Shown piece after piece: positions 1 to 9,500 of a stretch of DNA of 32,305 bases. This stretch comes from Deltaproteobacteria bacterium (GTDB lineage Bacteria; Desulfobacterota; Desulfobulbia; Desulfobulbales; Desulfocapsaceae). The stretch is from contig JAFDME010000003.1 in the NCBI GenBank assembly GCA_019306075.1, positions 1 through 32,305 of the forward strand, in the 5' to 3' direction. The notes below the pieces were generated by a model. The model worked only from the letters and a program-made list of their open reading frames with translations, had not been told where the DNA came from and did no database searches. Each line of letters opens with the position of its first letter. Within the stretch, counting starts at the first letter, position 1. Made by a program: the position numbers and the translations under genes.

Positions 1-819
1 ATTGAGTGCCCTGCCCTGTTTTCCGCGTACCTCCCCGATTAAAGACCAACCGAAGGGAAGGGTCAGCAGGGGGAGACAGATCAGCATCGATTTATTGCCG
101 GAAATCACCATTACAACCGGAACAAGATAACTGGTAACTATCAGTGCGGTATAGCCACGCACGGTCCACCTATAGCCCAGAATCACCGCCAGGGTATTCT
201 TCCCTGCCCTGCTGTCCGTCTCCCTGTCCCGCAGATTATTGACAACCATTATAGCAGTTATCAGCAGTCCCGGTGGTATTGCTGCAAAGACAGCCATCCG
301 GCTCAACTCTCCCGCCTGAATAAAATAGGTGGAGCAGACCGCGACCAGGCCAAAAAAAATAAAAACAAAGAGCTCGCCGAGACCATGGCTGGCAAGAGGG
401 TAGGGACCGCCGCTGTATGCCAGTGCTGCCAATATGGAAGATCCGCCGATTACCGCAATGACCGTGCCGCCGACACTGACCAGGTAGAGGAAAAGCAGAG
501 CAGCAAGGAAAAGAGAGAGAATCATCGCCCGTTTAACTTCCAGCGGAGGAATCAGGCCGCTCTGGGTCACCCGCACAGGTCCCAGCCTCTCTTCCGAGTC
601 CACATTACTCTTAAAATCAAAATAGTCGTTGGCAAGATTAACTGCTATCTGCAGTACAATCGCACAGAAAAGGCATGCCAGAGCGGGCATGGGCAGAAAC
701 CTGCCATCGGCAACGGCAACGGCTGACCCCACAACCACAGGTGCCACGGCAGCAGGCAGTGTTTTTGGTCGTGCGGCCTGGATCCAGAGTGAGAGTTTTG
801 CTGAAAAATGATTTTGCAT
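1..819 (-). CDS. menA: 1,4-dihydroxy-2-naphthoate prenyltransferase (MenA), 3'-truncated by the window edge
   Basis: This is an integral membrane UbiA-family enzyme that attaches a polyprenyl chain to 1,4-dihydroxy-2-naphthoate, giving demethylmenaquinone. The frame is open from an ATG at 817-819 to the window edge, 273 codons with no stop, so the C-terminus is missing. Near the N-terminus is ARPKTLPAAVAPVVVGSA, the usual start of MenA rather than UbiA. Both Mg/diphosphate-binding Asp motifs are present: NLANDYFDFKSNVD (around residue 60-75) and NNLRDRETDSRAGKNTL (around 195-212). Several hydrophobic helices lie between and after them. The start follows the ABC permease stop by 28 bases on the same strand, so it is probably the last visible gene of the importer operon. 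The Shine-Dalgarno is poor (AGG only two bases before ATG), which would fit translational coupling. The identity is firm; the quinone route in this organism is not visible. Confidence 0.93.
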   Translation of the reverse strand, partial: MQNHFSAKLSLWIQAARPKTLPAAVAPVVVGSAVAVADGRFLPMPALACLFCAIVLQIAVNLANDYFDFKSNVDSEERLGPVRVTQSGLIPPLEVKRAMILSLFLAALLFLYLVSVGGTVIAVIGGSSILAALAYSGGPYPLASHGLGELFVFIFFGLVAVCSTYFIQAGELSRMAVFAAIPPGLLITAIMVVNNLRDRETDSRAGKNTLAVILGYRWTVRGYTALIVTSYLVPVVMVISGNKSMLICLPLLTLPFGWSLIGEVRGKQGRALN

Positions 820-847
820 AGCCTGATCAGTTCGAAAAAATTTTCAC

Positions 848-1606
848 CTAATCCCCGTCAACAAACATATGTTTACTGACCTTTAACTCAATGGAGTATA
901 TGGCAAAATAGAGCAATACACCCAGTACTCCCATGCCCATAATACCGGTATACATTTCCGGATAAAGCAGCACCTGATAGGTTTCAATAACGATATAGTA
1001 CCCGAGACCGTAACTGGTCAATGACTGTTCCGCAATAAAAAGTACTGCAACCGCAGTTCCCACTGAAACCCGAAGGGCCGTCAATATTGCCGGAATCGAT
1101 GCGGGTATATAGACATATCTGAATAGAGCGCGTCTGCCCGCACCAAGCGACTTCACAGAGAGGATCAGTTCTTTTCTCAATCCGGCGGCCTCATCACGTA
1201 CCACCACCAGAATCTGAAAAAATATAATAGTGGCGATAAGGGTGATTTTTGAGAGATCCGTTATCCCCATCAGAACATAGATGACCGGCAGGAAAATAAT
1301 CTTTGGTATTGGATAAAGTATGGCGATAAGCGGCCCCACCACCCTGTCCAGACGGGGCATCTGCCCCAGAGCCAGTCCCAGGGGAGCGGCAAGCAGAGTG
1401 GCGGCAACAATAGCCGCAAGAACCCGACCCGCTGATGCGAGAAAATGGAGACCCAGCTCACCCCTGATATTCTGCAGAAAAAGAGGCACCACCACCAGAG
1501 GTGACGGCAGAATAGGCCGATTTACAAACAGGGCCATAAGCTGCCAGAGAAGAAAAAACATAGCTACTCCACCAAGAGTAGACAGAAATGTCGCCTTTTT
1601 CTTCAT
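848..1606 (-). CDS. ABC transporter permease, NitT/TauT (SsuC/TauC) type
   Basis: This is the inner-membrane subunit of an importer, 252 residues, typical length for the BPD_transp_1 family. Hydrophobic segments run through the protein from residue 8 onward. The EAA-type coupling loop that docks on the ATPase is seen around residues 150-175 (KSLGAGRRALFRYVYIPASI), followed by a typical TM segment. Its ATG overlaps the TGA of the ATPase gene in an ATGA junction (1603-1606), so the two are translationally coupled, and menA follows 28 bases downstream. Family members carry taurine, sulfonates, nitrate, thiamine precursors or small aromatic acids; the sequence alone does not settle which. The family call is secure, the substrate is unknown, and the link to menA suggests a quinone-related ligand only by context. 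Confidence 0.9.
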   Translation of the reverse strand: MKKKATFLSTLGGVAMFFLLWQLMALFVNRPILPSPLVVVPLFLQNIRGELGLHFLASAGRVLAAIVAATLLAAPLGLALGQMPRLDRVVGPLIAILYPIPKIIFLPVIYVLMGITDLSKITLIATIIFFQILVVVRDEAAGLRKELILSVKSLGAGRRALFRYVYIPASIPAILTALRVSVGTAVAVLFIAEQSLTSYGLGYYIVIETYQVLLYPEMYTGIMGMGVLGVLLYFAIYSIELKVSKHMFVDGD

Positions 1607-2415
1607 GGGAAAACCGGCCCTCCCGCCCGGCCCGTGCCGGAGCCTGAGCCGAGTATATCCCTGAGCTCCTCGCAGCGATCGATGAATTCAGGGCTGTTTC
1701 GCTTGTCTATATTGCCTGAAAGATGGTTCTCCCTTATCACAGGCTGACAGTTACAGGGATCATGAAGTACCAGGATCTTTTCACCCAGAACAACAGCCTC
1801 TTCAATATCATGGGTTACCGTCACCGATGTCAGCCCCGACTGCAGATGAAAGCTGTTCATCACTTTTTGCAGCTCCTCCCTGATCGGGGCATCAAGAGCG
1901 GAAAAAGGTTCATCCATAAGGAGAAGGTCCGGCTGCAGAACAAGGGTTCTGGCAATGGCTGCCCGCTGACGCTGCCCCCGGGAAAGCTGTGACGGGTACA
2001 TTTCTCTCAGGTTATCAATACCGAGCCAGGAGAGCCAGTGATTAACCCTTTTATCATCCTCATCTTCATTGAGCTGCATACCCGCAGGGCTGTGTTTTCC
2101 GTCCGGCCCGTAAAACTTTCTCACCTTGAGACCAAGCCGTGTATTATTCTCCACAGTCGCCCAGGGGAGAAGACCGTGATCCTGCAGCACCAGACCTGTG
2201 GAAGGCCTGGCCCTGGTAATCCTACGTCCACCGACCATTATTTTACCCCGGACAGGCTTATTCAGACCGGCGAAAAGAAACAGCAGAGTGCTCTTGCCGC
2301 AGCCGGACGGGCCGATAATTGTCCACGCCTCACCACGGTTTACACGGAAGGAAAAATCACGAAACAGCTCTACCCCGTCCCTGTAGTGAAAGAGAAGATC
2401 TTCAACCTCAATCAT
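1603..2415 (-). CDS. ABC transporter ATP-binding protein, NitT/TauT (SsuB/TauB) type
   Basis: This is the cytoplasmic ATPase that drives the neighbouring permease, 270 residues. Motifs appear in order: Walker A GPSGCGKSTL (about residues 37-46), Q-loop region VLQDHGLLPW, signature LSRGQRQRAAIARTL (about 145-159), Walker B LLLMDEPFSALD, and the H-loop VTHDIEEAV. All catalytic residues are intact. An acidic insert (around residues 100-125, including NEDEDDKR) lies between Q-loop and signature. The gene starts 9 bases after the binding-protein stop and ends in an ATGA overlap with the permease. The order binding protein, ATPase, permease on one strand marks a single transport operon. Substrate is not deducible. 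Confidence 0.92.
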   Translation of the reverse strand: MIEVEDLLFHYRDGVELFRDFSFRVNRGEAWTIIGPSGCGKSTLLFLFAGLNKPVRGKIMVGGRRITRARPSTGLVLQDHGLLPWATVENNTRLGLKVRKFYGPDGKHSPAGMQLNEDEDDKRVNHWLSWLGIDNLREMYPSQLSRGQRQRAAIARTLVLQPDLLLMDEPFSALDAPIREELQKVMNSFHLQSGLTSVTVTHDIEEAVVLGEKILVLHDPCNCQPVIRENHLSGNIDKRNSPEFIDRCEELRDILGSGSGTGRAGGPVFP

Positions 2416-2424
2416 TGACAGACA

Positions 2425-3378
2425 CTATCTGGCCAGAAAATCAGAGGTTACAGAATCCCCGTACACAAGAGGCGCGGAGAGAAGTTTTTTCTCAACCATC
2501 CAGTCCATAACATCATCCCACTGGGCCAGATTTGGAACACGCTTTCTCGGGTAGGGCGGGATAGTGAAACTGACTTGAACGTTGCCGGGGACTCTGATTT
2601 TTTTCAGCATCAGCTCTTTATATTTTGCCGGATCCGCATTGAGATCGGCAGCGGCCCTGTCCCAGGCCACCATAAACTTTTTTACGGCATCGGTTTTGTC
2701 CGCAAGGGCGGCTGCAGAAAAGCTGATAACACTGGCACTCAACCCGGCAAGAGCCGTATCATTGACAATCTCCACGGCACCGGCTGCAATAGCACTTGCA
2801 GCCAGAGGATCGGGCAGAGTTGCCGCCTTGATCTGTCCGGAAAGCAGTAACTGCAGTCGTTCCGGCAGAACAGGGACGGACTGGTAGTGAATTTCCCCCC
2901 CCTCAACACCCCCCGCCTGCAAAAGCCGGCCGGTTATATATTCGATAATTGTATTTTTTGATATGCCCACAGGAATACCAGCCAGATCCTTTACCCCTGA
3001 ATAACTGCTTCCCGGCGCAGCAAGAATTCTGAAAATAGGTCTGTCACCTATGGGAGACCTGGCTATCGCAATAATTTTCAGCTGAACCTTATCCCTGTTA
3101 AAAATTGCCGCACCGGAGATCTCATTTATCATACCGTCAATCCGGCCCGCCTGCATCAGCTGATCCCGCTCTACTGCACTGCCTACAGGCAGAGTCTCTA
3201 CAGTGATACCGGATTCCTTGAAATACCCGCTCTCCTCCGCTACAAATATCGGCAGTACGCTGGGGATCGGCAGCAGTGCCAGCCGGAGAAGATGAGCCTC
3301 TTTAGCAGCTGATGCCATTGAAATCATGGAAAAGGACAGTAAAATACAGTGAAAAAAAATCAGACACTTTTTTATCAT
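2425..3378 (-). CDS. ABC transporter substrate-binding protein, NMT1/THI5-like
   Basis: This is a 317-residue periplasmic binding protein, first gene of the importer-menA operon. The N-terminus is a signal peptide (Lys-Lys start, hydrophobic core, ASA-A cleavage site near residue 25) without a lipobox cysteine, so the mature protein should be soluble in the periplasm. The body has the NMT1/SsuA-like pattern: LRLALLPIPSVLPIFVAEESGYF, then a GSAVERDQLMQAGRIDG segment, then the second-lobe GVKDLAGIPVGISKNT. A Shine-Dalgarno (CAGGAG) lies about nine bases before the ATG. Relatives bind sulfonates, aliphatic or aromatic acids, or pyrimidine thiamine precursors. No TPP-riboswitch-like sequence was recognised upstream, which speaks weakly against thiamine. 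A long imperfect palindrome (3492-3581) lies upstream. Confidence 0.88.
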   Translation of the reverse strand: MIKKCLIFFHCILLSFSMISMASAAKEAHLLRLALLPIPSVLPIFVAEESGYFKESGITVETLPVGSAVERDQLMQAGRIDGMINEISGAAIFNRDKVQLKIIAIARSPIGDRPIFRILAAPGSSYSGVKDLAGIPVGISKNTIIEYITGRLLQAGGVEGGEIHYQSVPVLPERLQLLLSGQIKAATLPDPLAASAIAAGAVEIVNDTALAGLSASVISFSAAALADKTDAVKKFMVAWDRAAADLNADPAKYKELMLKKIRVPGNVQVSFTIPPYPRKRVPNLAQWDDVMDWMVEKKLLSAPLVYGDSVTSDFLAR

Positions 3379-3491
3379 AACTCTCGCTCCTGCTGAAAAA
3401 TTCTACCCTGTTACTCTTTGATGGCGTCGTAAAAAAAAACGATATCCACTCAAACTCAGCTCCAACAAACACTCTTCTTCTGATTCAGCTG

Positions 3492-3581
3492 ACAGCAGGG
3501 TTGCAGCGGGGCACCGGCAAACAATCCCACAGCGAGGCACGAGCGTGGACGTTTGGTGGTATCCTGCTGCAACACTGCTGT
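3492..3581. repeat. Long imperfect palindrome between proC and the ABC operon
   Basis: The arms acagcagggttgcagc (3492-3507) and gctgcaacactgctgt (3566-3581) pair at 15 of 16 positions. Pairing resumes inside them (3509-3510 with 3563-3564, 3513-3515 with 3558-3560, caaac 3518-3522 with gtttg 3551-3555, ccac 3527-3530 with gtgg 3545-3548). The whole 90-base element could fold into one rod-like hairpin. It has no T-run, so it is not a standard terminator. It sits in the 5' region of the ABC operon and downstream of proC. Part of the right arm is repeated near 6511. It may be a dispersed palindromic repeat or an RNA structure; function unknown. Confidence 0.6.
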
Positions 3582-3639
3582 TTCATAAAACTACTCAACA
3601 GTGAACCTGATGCAGTGATAATCAAAAATTGCTGCATCA

Positions 3640-4488
3640 TCACTGTTTTTCATTAACAAAATTCTTAACCATCATTTTTCCCAGCTCACTTGAGCGATTG
3701 GTCGCCGCCTCCACCGCATCCATAATCGTTGTGCGAAGTCCGCCCTTCTCAAGGGTGTGAATACCGGCAATCGATGTACCGCCGGGGGAGGTAACCCGAT
3801 CCTTTAACTGCCCCGGATGTTCATTCGACTCCAGCAGCAATTTTGCCGAACCCATGACGGTCTGCGCAGAGAGAAGCAGCGAATCTCTCCTGGAAAGGCC
3901 CATCTTCACCCCGGCATCGGCCATGGCATCAATTATCAGAAAGACATAGGCAGGACCGCTGCCACTGAGACCGGTAAAGGCATCCATCAGCATGTTTTCC
4001 TGAATAAAAACACTTATCCCGACCGAATCAAATATTGCCTTTGCCAGTTCAACATCACCATCAATAACAAATTCACCAGCGGCAATGGCGGTGGCACTCT
4101 CTTTCACAAAGGCGCAGATATTCGGCATCACCCTGATAAGCCGTAATTCCTTGCCGAGACCCGACGCTATAGCTGCCAATGGTACACCGGCTGCAATAGA
4201 AATAAGCAGTTTCGATTTATCGAGAACTTCGGCAGTTTCCTTCAGCACTGTCGCCAGGATCTGTGGTTTGGTCGCATAAACAATTATCCCCGATTTTTCA
4301 GCAACTTCAACATTGCTTGTTGTGGTAGAGATCCCATATTTCTGCCGCATCACCTCGAGCGGTTCTTCACGAATATCTGAACAGATAATATGCTCCGGAA
4401 TTGTTGCCCCGGAAAGGACAAGGCCGCTGATCAATGCCTCCCCCATATTACCGCTGCCTATAAAACCGATTCTCTTCTCCGTCAACAT
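3640..4488 (-). CDS. proC: Pyrroline-5-carboxylate reductase
   Basis: The enzyme reduces 1-pyrroline-5-carboxylate to proline with NAD(P)H, the last step of proline synthesis, in the cytoplasm. It has 282 residues, slightly longer than the usual 265-275. The N-terminal Rossmann motif GFIGSGNMGEALISG (residues 8-22) binds the cofactor. The C-terminal dimerisation domain carries the family signature: GLSGSGPAYVFLIIDAMADAG followed by SPGGTSIAGIHTLEKGG. A Shine-Dalgarno (GAGGAG) lies about ten bases before the ATG. The gene is divergent from the SLC13-type gene, with 186 bases between them, and 261 bases separate it from the downstream ABC operon, so it is probably its own transcription unit. 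Confidence 0.95.
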   Translation of the reverse strand: MLTEKRIGFIGSGNMGEALISGLVLSGATIPEHIICSDIREEPLEVMRQKYGISTTTSNVEVAEKSGIIVYATKPQILATVLKETAEVLDKSKLLISIAAGVPLAAIASGLGKELRLIRVMPNICAFVKESATAIAAGEFVIDGDVELAKAIFDSVGISVFIQENMLMDAFTGLSGSGPAYVFLIIDAMADAGVKMGLSRRDSLLLSAQTVMGSAKLLLESNEHPGQLKDRVTSPGGTSIAGIHTLEKGGLRTTIMDAVEAATNRSSELGKMMVKNFVNEKQ

Positions 4489-4580
4489 GGTTAGCTTACT
4501 CCTCGCTGGAAATGATTTTTACAAACAAAAAATTTATGGCTGTCTCTTAAAATTGAATGGTTAGAGTCTGTATCAAAAGA

Positions 4581-4602
4581 CTTATCCCATTTATCGGGGT
4601 TA
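4581..4602 (+). repeat. Degenerate copy of an intergenic repeat (cttatcc...ttattcgggtta family)
   Basis: The sequence cttatcccatttatcggggtta lies in the divergent proC/SLC13 spacer (4489-4674). It resembles the stretches at 22711-22752 and 29686-29713, which share ttattcgggttag and, in part, an upstream acttatcc. This is the weakest copy of the three. No confident promoter was recognised in this spacer. Confidence 0.35.
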
Positions 4603-4674
4603 ACACAGTATGAAGAAAACCTGATTCACACTCCGATGTAAAGCAAAATTACCCTTAACCTTTTTATTATCAGG

Positions 4675-6450
4675 ATGGATATCTGGATCACCTCGACAAT
4701 ACTGCTTCTAACCCTCTACTTCCTTGTCTCGGAGAAGATTTCCCTCGATCTTACAGCCGTCGGCATTATGGTCCTTCTGGTTGTAAGCAGAATTCTTTCC
4801 CCGGAGGAGGCGATTGCCGGTTTCGCAAACCCTGCTGTTATCACCGTGGGAGCCATGTTTGTTGTCTCCAAAGGGATGATGCGAACAGGCGGCATCGAAT
4901 TCCTGAGCAGAAAAGTTATTCAGGTCGCAGGCGGAAATTATAAACTTGCCCTGTTAATCATCCTTCTCACCGTTGCCGTCGCTTCCGCATTTATCAACAA
5001 CACTCCGGTTGTCATCCTCTTTATACCGGTCATCATGACATTCTGCTGCGAATATGGCCTCAGCCCCTCCAAATTTCTTATTCCTGTCTCCTATGTCTCT
5101 ATCCTTGCCGGCACCTGCACCCTTATCGGCACCTCAACAAATATCATAATAAGCGATCTCAGTGTCAGTTACGGTTATGACGGGCTGTCGATGTTTGAGC
5201 TCTCCATCATCGGTGTACCTCTGGCTCTTGCCGGTATTTTGTTCCTGTTTTTCGCAGCCCCTGAAATTCTGCCGTCACTGACCAACCCGGTTTGCCGGCT
5301 GCAGAACAGTGAGCACCGCCAGTACCTGGCAGAATTAAAAATTCCGAAAAACAGCGACCTGATCGGCAGAAACCCCGGAGATATTTTCAAAAAAAGATAT
5401 CCGGCCATGAATGTCATTGAACTGATCAATAAATCACATATTTATCGTCCCAACAGAGATGAAATGAAAATTGTGGCCGGAGATATCCTTCTCGTTAAAG
5501 GGTCACTAAACAATCTTGTCGATATTCTGCACCGGGAAAAGGTCGAACTTCCCTCCTCGGAAAAGGGATTGCTTCTCGGGGCACAAAAGGATGCACCCAT
5601 CGTAGTTGAACTGATCATCTCCCCTCATTCAACACTCCGGGGCCAGCGGCTGCTTACAACAGATCTGGCAAAAGATCCGGATGTTAACATCATTGCTGTT
5701 AAACGAAGCAACCTCCACATATCCGAGCAGCAGATACATGACGTATGGCTGCAGACCGGAGATATCCTGCTTATCTGGTGCCATGACAGCAAACTGGAGT
5801 CTATTCGTTCAGAAACCGATTATATCGTGGTGGAAGACGTTTATGAAGAGATAGTACACAAACGAAAGGCGTGGTGGTCCATAATAAATTTCATCGGCAT
5901 GGTGGGTACGGCAACTCTCGGCATTGCAGATATAATGACCTGCGCACTTACCGCCGCCTTTCTTATGATCATTACCGGCTGCCTGCAGATGCGGGACGCC
6001 TACAAGGCACTGCAGGGAGATGTGCTGCTGCTCATTGCCGGAACAATCGCCCTGGGAGCAGCCATGCAAAAAAGCGGCACCAGCCAACTCTATGCCGAAT
6101 CTTTCCTCAGCCTGTTTTCAGATTTTCCCCCGATAGTTGTCCTGGGAGCTATGATTCTGCTGACCAGCATCAGCTCCCAGCTTTTAAGCAACAACGCAAC
6201 CGCAATCCTTCTCCTTCCCATTGCCCTGTCAACCGCCGCAGCCATAAACGTTGATCCCAAACCTTTTATTGTGGGAATCTGCTTTGGTGCCAGTGCCTGT
6301 TTCGCCACGCCCATGGGATATCAGACAAACCTGATGGTCTATGGACCGGGGGGCTACCGGTTTATGGACTATCTGAAGCTGGGCATACCACTGAACCTCT
6401 TTGTGGTGATCGCGTCAACCCTCCTGATCCCTCTTGTCTGGCCATTTTAA
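4675..6450 (+). CDS. SLC13/DASS-family permease with RCK-C (TrkA-C)-like domains
   Basis: This is a 591-residue inner-membrane carrier of the divalent anion:sodium symporter class, whose members take up sulfate, dicarboxylates or similar anions. The two halves of the transporter each hold a family asparagine motif: FINNTPVVILFIPV with GTSTNIIIS in the first half, and LSNNATAILLLPIAL in the second. Between them (roughly residues 215-395) are two soluble RCK-C-like domains (for example LIGRNPGDIFKKRYPAMNVIEL and the later LRGQRLLTTDLAKDP block), which probably sense a ligand in the cytoplasm. This layout is common in prokaryotic proteins annotated as sulfate permeases, but the substrate is not proven. 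The ATG is directly preceded by AGG with no spacer, so initiation may be weak or the start may differ slightly. Confidence 0.87.
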   Translation: MDIWITSTILLLTLYFLVSEKISLDLTAVGIMVLLVVSRILSPEEAIAGFANPAVITVGAMFVVSKGMMRTGGIEFLSRKVIQVAGGNYKLALLIILLTVAVASAFINNTPVVILFIPVIMTFCCEYGLSPSKFLIPVSYVSILAGTCTLIGTSTNIIISDLSVSYGYDGLSMFELSIIGVPLALAGILFLFFAAPEILPSLTNPVCRLQNSEHRQYLAELKIPKNSDLIGRNPGDIFKKRYPAMNVIELINKSHIYRPNRDEMKIVAGDILLVKGSLNNLVDILHREKVELPSSEKGLLLGAQKDAPIVVELIISPHSTLRGQRLLTTDLAKDPDVNIIAVKRSNLHISEQQIHDVWLQTGDILLIWCHDSKLESIRSETDYIVVEDVYEEIVHKRKAWWSIINFIGMVGTATLGIADIMTCALTAAFLMIITGCLQMRDAYKALQGDVLLLIAGTIALGAAMQKSGTSQLYAESFLSLFSDFPPIVVLGAMILLTSISSQLLSNNATAILLLPIALSTAAAINVDPKPFIVGICFGASACFATPMGYQTNLMVYGPGGYRFMDYLKLGIPLNLFVVIASTLLIPLVWPF

Positions 6451-6510
6451 CCGAACCCGAAAAGCTCAATATACAGGCAGGCGAAGACTCCGGGGCATAG
6501 TGTTTTTGCC

Positions 6511-6547
6511 GGTACCCTGCTGCGACACTGCAGTTACAGGAAGCTAC
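6511..6547. repeat. Second copy of the ctgctgc-acactgc intergenic motif
   Basis: The segment beginning ggtaccctgctgcgacactg matches 3558-3594 at 30 of 37 positions without gaps. It lies in the 136-base convergent gap between the SLC13 gene and the AsmA-like gene. This copy lacks the complementary left arm seen at 3492-3515. A nearby direct repeat of ctgcagt(t)ac (about 6529 and 6569) is also present. No T-tailed hairpin was found, so transcription termination here is unexplained. Confidence 0.5.
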
Positions 6548-6586
6548 CGGGTAATGAAGCTGAAGTTCTGCAGTAACCAACTCTAT

Positions 6587-9500
6587 TTATTTAAACAGGT
6601 TCTGCAGCAATTTCCCGGCCTGCTCGGTGATCTTCTTTTTACCTGCCTGCATAAGCAGATCACCGATGGCATCCTCCACAAAATCGTCACTGAGGGATGG
6701 TTTGGCGACCGTCCCTTTAACAGGCACGGTTATATGGGTACCCTCCAGATATTTATAGCCATCGCTCCCCACCATGTTCTGTGTGACGGGGATCTGAACC
6801 TCATAGTCCAGACTCTGATCCAGCCCAACTGAACCGGTCATAGTGATTGAGTAATCTTTGATCTGCAGCTCCAGAGGTGAGCATCGCACGCGATCATCCT
6901 TGGCGACACATTGCATCGGTTTGTCACTCAGGGTGACTTCCCGCTCATTGGCCTTCATAAGGTCTAAAATCTTTGCCAGCAGACCGCCGACCTGGAGCCT
7001 TACATCATTAAAAGTCAAAGTGCAGGTTAATTCCCCGTCTTTCCGGGCCGCCTTATCCAGAGGCCAGCTGAGATGCTGCACACCAAGATCTACAGTTCCT
7101 GCGGAAATGGCAGAACCTTTAAAAAGAGGATGAATCTTTGCCAGCACATCACTTGACTCATCCTCGGTCAGGCCCACTCCGGTAAGCACTTTGCTGTTTT
7201 CAGGCAGCGAGAGCAGCGGCGGATCAGCGGTAAAATCAATCTTCGGTTTCAACACCATTTCCCCTCTGTTCACCATCCCCTGAATATCAATTCCGGCCAG
7301 TGAATCGGCCAGTACAACAGCAACCTCAAGAGATTCGATATCAACCCCTGTGGTCCGCACACTGTCCACATGGAACGAGGTTGAGAGTTCAGTGTGTTTC
7401 GGCAGATCCTTCCACTGCCCGTCAGCAGATCTGACCTTAACTGCAAACGACCGTTTCGCCGTACCGGCCATCTCAAGTTTTACATCTGAAAAAGCTTTAA
7501 TATAGTTTTCCAGGGCTTTCAGATCCAGAGTCATATCACCCTGGCTGGTAAACAGGTGCTCCTCCTTATCCGGAACAAGTTTACCCGCCCCCTCCAGAGA
7601 GAAGGGTGGAGAGGATATTGCCACCTTATCAAAGGAGAAATTCTGGTCATAGAGATCACCACTGAGATCCATGGCCAGTTTGATACCATCCTCGGACAAC
7701 AGCAGCTTATCTTCGGAACTCACCTTCAGAGGTCCAATGTCCCCTGCCAGTTGTACTGACTGATGTTGTGCATCGGTCAAATCGATATTGAGATTGACAG
7801 CTGTTTTGCCGGTAATCCCGGTGCCGGGCGGCAGCTTGATGATATCTGCCAGCAGTGTGGTCAAAGGTCCAAGGTTCAAATCTATACTGCCTTCGGTTCT
7901 GACCCCATTTTTTATCCGGCTCCAGTCACTAATTACCAGTTCAGGAAAGGCCAGATGACCGCTGCCTGTTTTTAACTTAACCGGTTTCAGTATGGCTGAT
8001 TTTTTTTTCAGATCTGCTGATCCCCGGGTGGTCAGTACCAGTTCTTTTTCACTGAACTTCTGGTTGCCGTTCTGAAAAAGAAAATCCCCGATATCCAGCC
8101 TGGTATCCGCAAGATTTAGCTTATCATCCTGTAAAGTGGCCCCGGTTGCAACATTCACCATGCCGCCAATCCGGGAATCAACAGGCAGCAGTTCCAAAGT
8201 CTGCAGCAGGGCGGTCAAACGACCCAGGTCAAAGGATCCCTTAAAACCAAAGTCTTTAAATGAAACAGCCGCCTCAGTAGAAGGCAGCAAGAGGTTTTTT
8301 ATCACTGCACTGCCGCTGCCTGCCCAGGACTTAAAACTGAGATCACTGTTTACTATTTCTCTGGGACGCATTTCCGGACCCAACCGCACATCGGCAATCA
8401 GATCAGCCTTAAATGTATCCAGGGGAGCAATGACACGATCATTATAGCGGAGGGTGAAATTGGTGATGCCAGCCTCTCCCCTGACCACCCGTACTGTTTC
8501 TGTTTTACCAGCCATCTGAAGGTTAAGATTGATTTTTCCCCCTGACTGCCAGCCGTCAAGTTGAATAAATTTTCCGATTTCCTTTAAGGCGAGGTTAATA
8601 TCAGCCTTAAGCTGAACATTCATATCATTGATATCACCCTGGCCCGTGCCATTCAGAAAAGCCGATTGAAGCACGAATTTATCCAGACGCACTCCTGATG
8701 CCCCCTGCATACCCCTGACTTCAAGGTTCACCGGCTTGTCCCAGGATATTTTCTTTTTGCCGGCCGCTCCCTCGAGTTTTGCCAGACGGACAGTGGCGTC
8801 AAAAAGTGTCTCCTTGTCACTACCGGTGACCTTTGCCTTGAGATCAATTTTACCAGTTGATACCGAGGTTCCCTTTTTCAGATTCAGAGTGGCGGGCAGC
8901 TGGGAGGAGAGCTGAGCCAGATCAATAACAGCCTGACCGGAAATCTCTTTTTTACTCTCACCGTCAAAGGTACCTGAAACCGTTCCCGAAGCAAAGGGAG
9001 AGGCCAGTTCCAGGTTGCTCAGGGTGAAGGTGGAACCTGCGCTTACTCCATCAATCTTCACCTCCACACTGTCCATGGACGGGCGGTCAGACTTAAACGG
9101 CCCTCCCTGCAGCATGATTTTCCTTCCTGCCAGAACCCCTTTTATCTGCAAAGCTGTCGCTGTACTTCCTGATACGCTCATATTCCCGTTGAGCTGCCCA
9201 CTGCCCGTAGGTCCACCACTGGTAGCAGCCAGAATAGACAGCAGATCCGCTATTTCCCAATTCTCTATATCGATATCCGCCCGGGACTGAATGTCATCCA
9301 ATTTTGCAATATCTCCCGCCGGCAGAGTGACCGTACCCTTCCCCTCCACCCTGCCTGTGCCGTCTCCGGATTGAAATTTGACCAGATAATCAAGAGAATG
9401 TTCAGCTCCGGCTATATCGAGCACGAGATTGAGGTCCTTTACCACCGGTTTCTCTGCCAGATCGGCAGAAATCACAATCACAGTGCCATTAACGATACTG

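Noticed and set aside
3417-3440. tttgatggcgtcgtaaaaaa as a repeat fragment
   Set aside because: It recalls a motif of some related genomes, but only one copy was seen here and no structure supports it.
3379-3640. TPP riboswitch upstream of the NMT1-type binding protein
   Set aside because: No CTGAGA or ACCTGATCTGG-type core was found on the minus strand, and the palindrome there does not match the fold.
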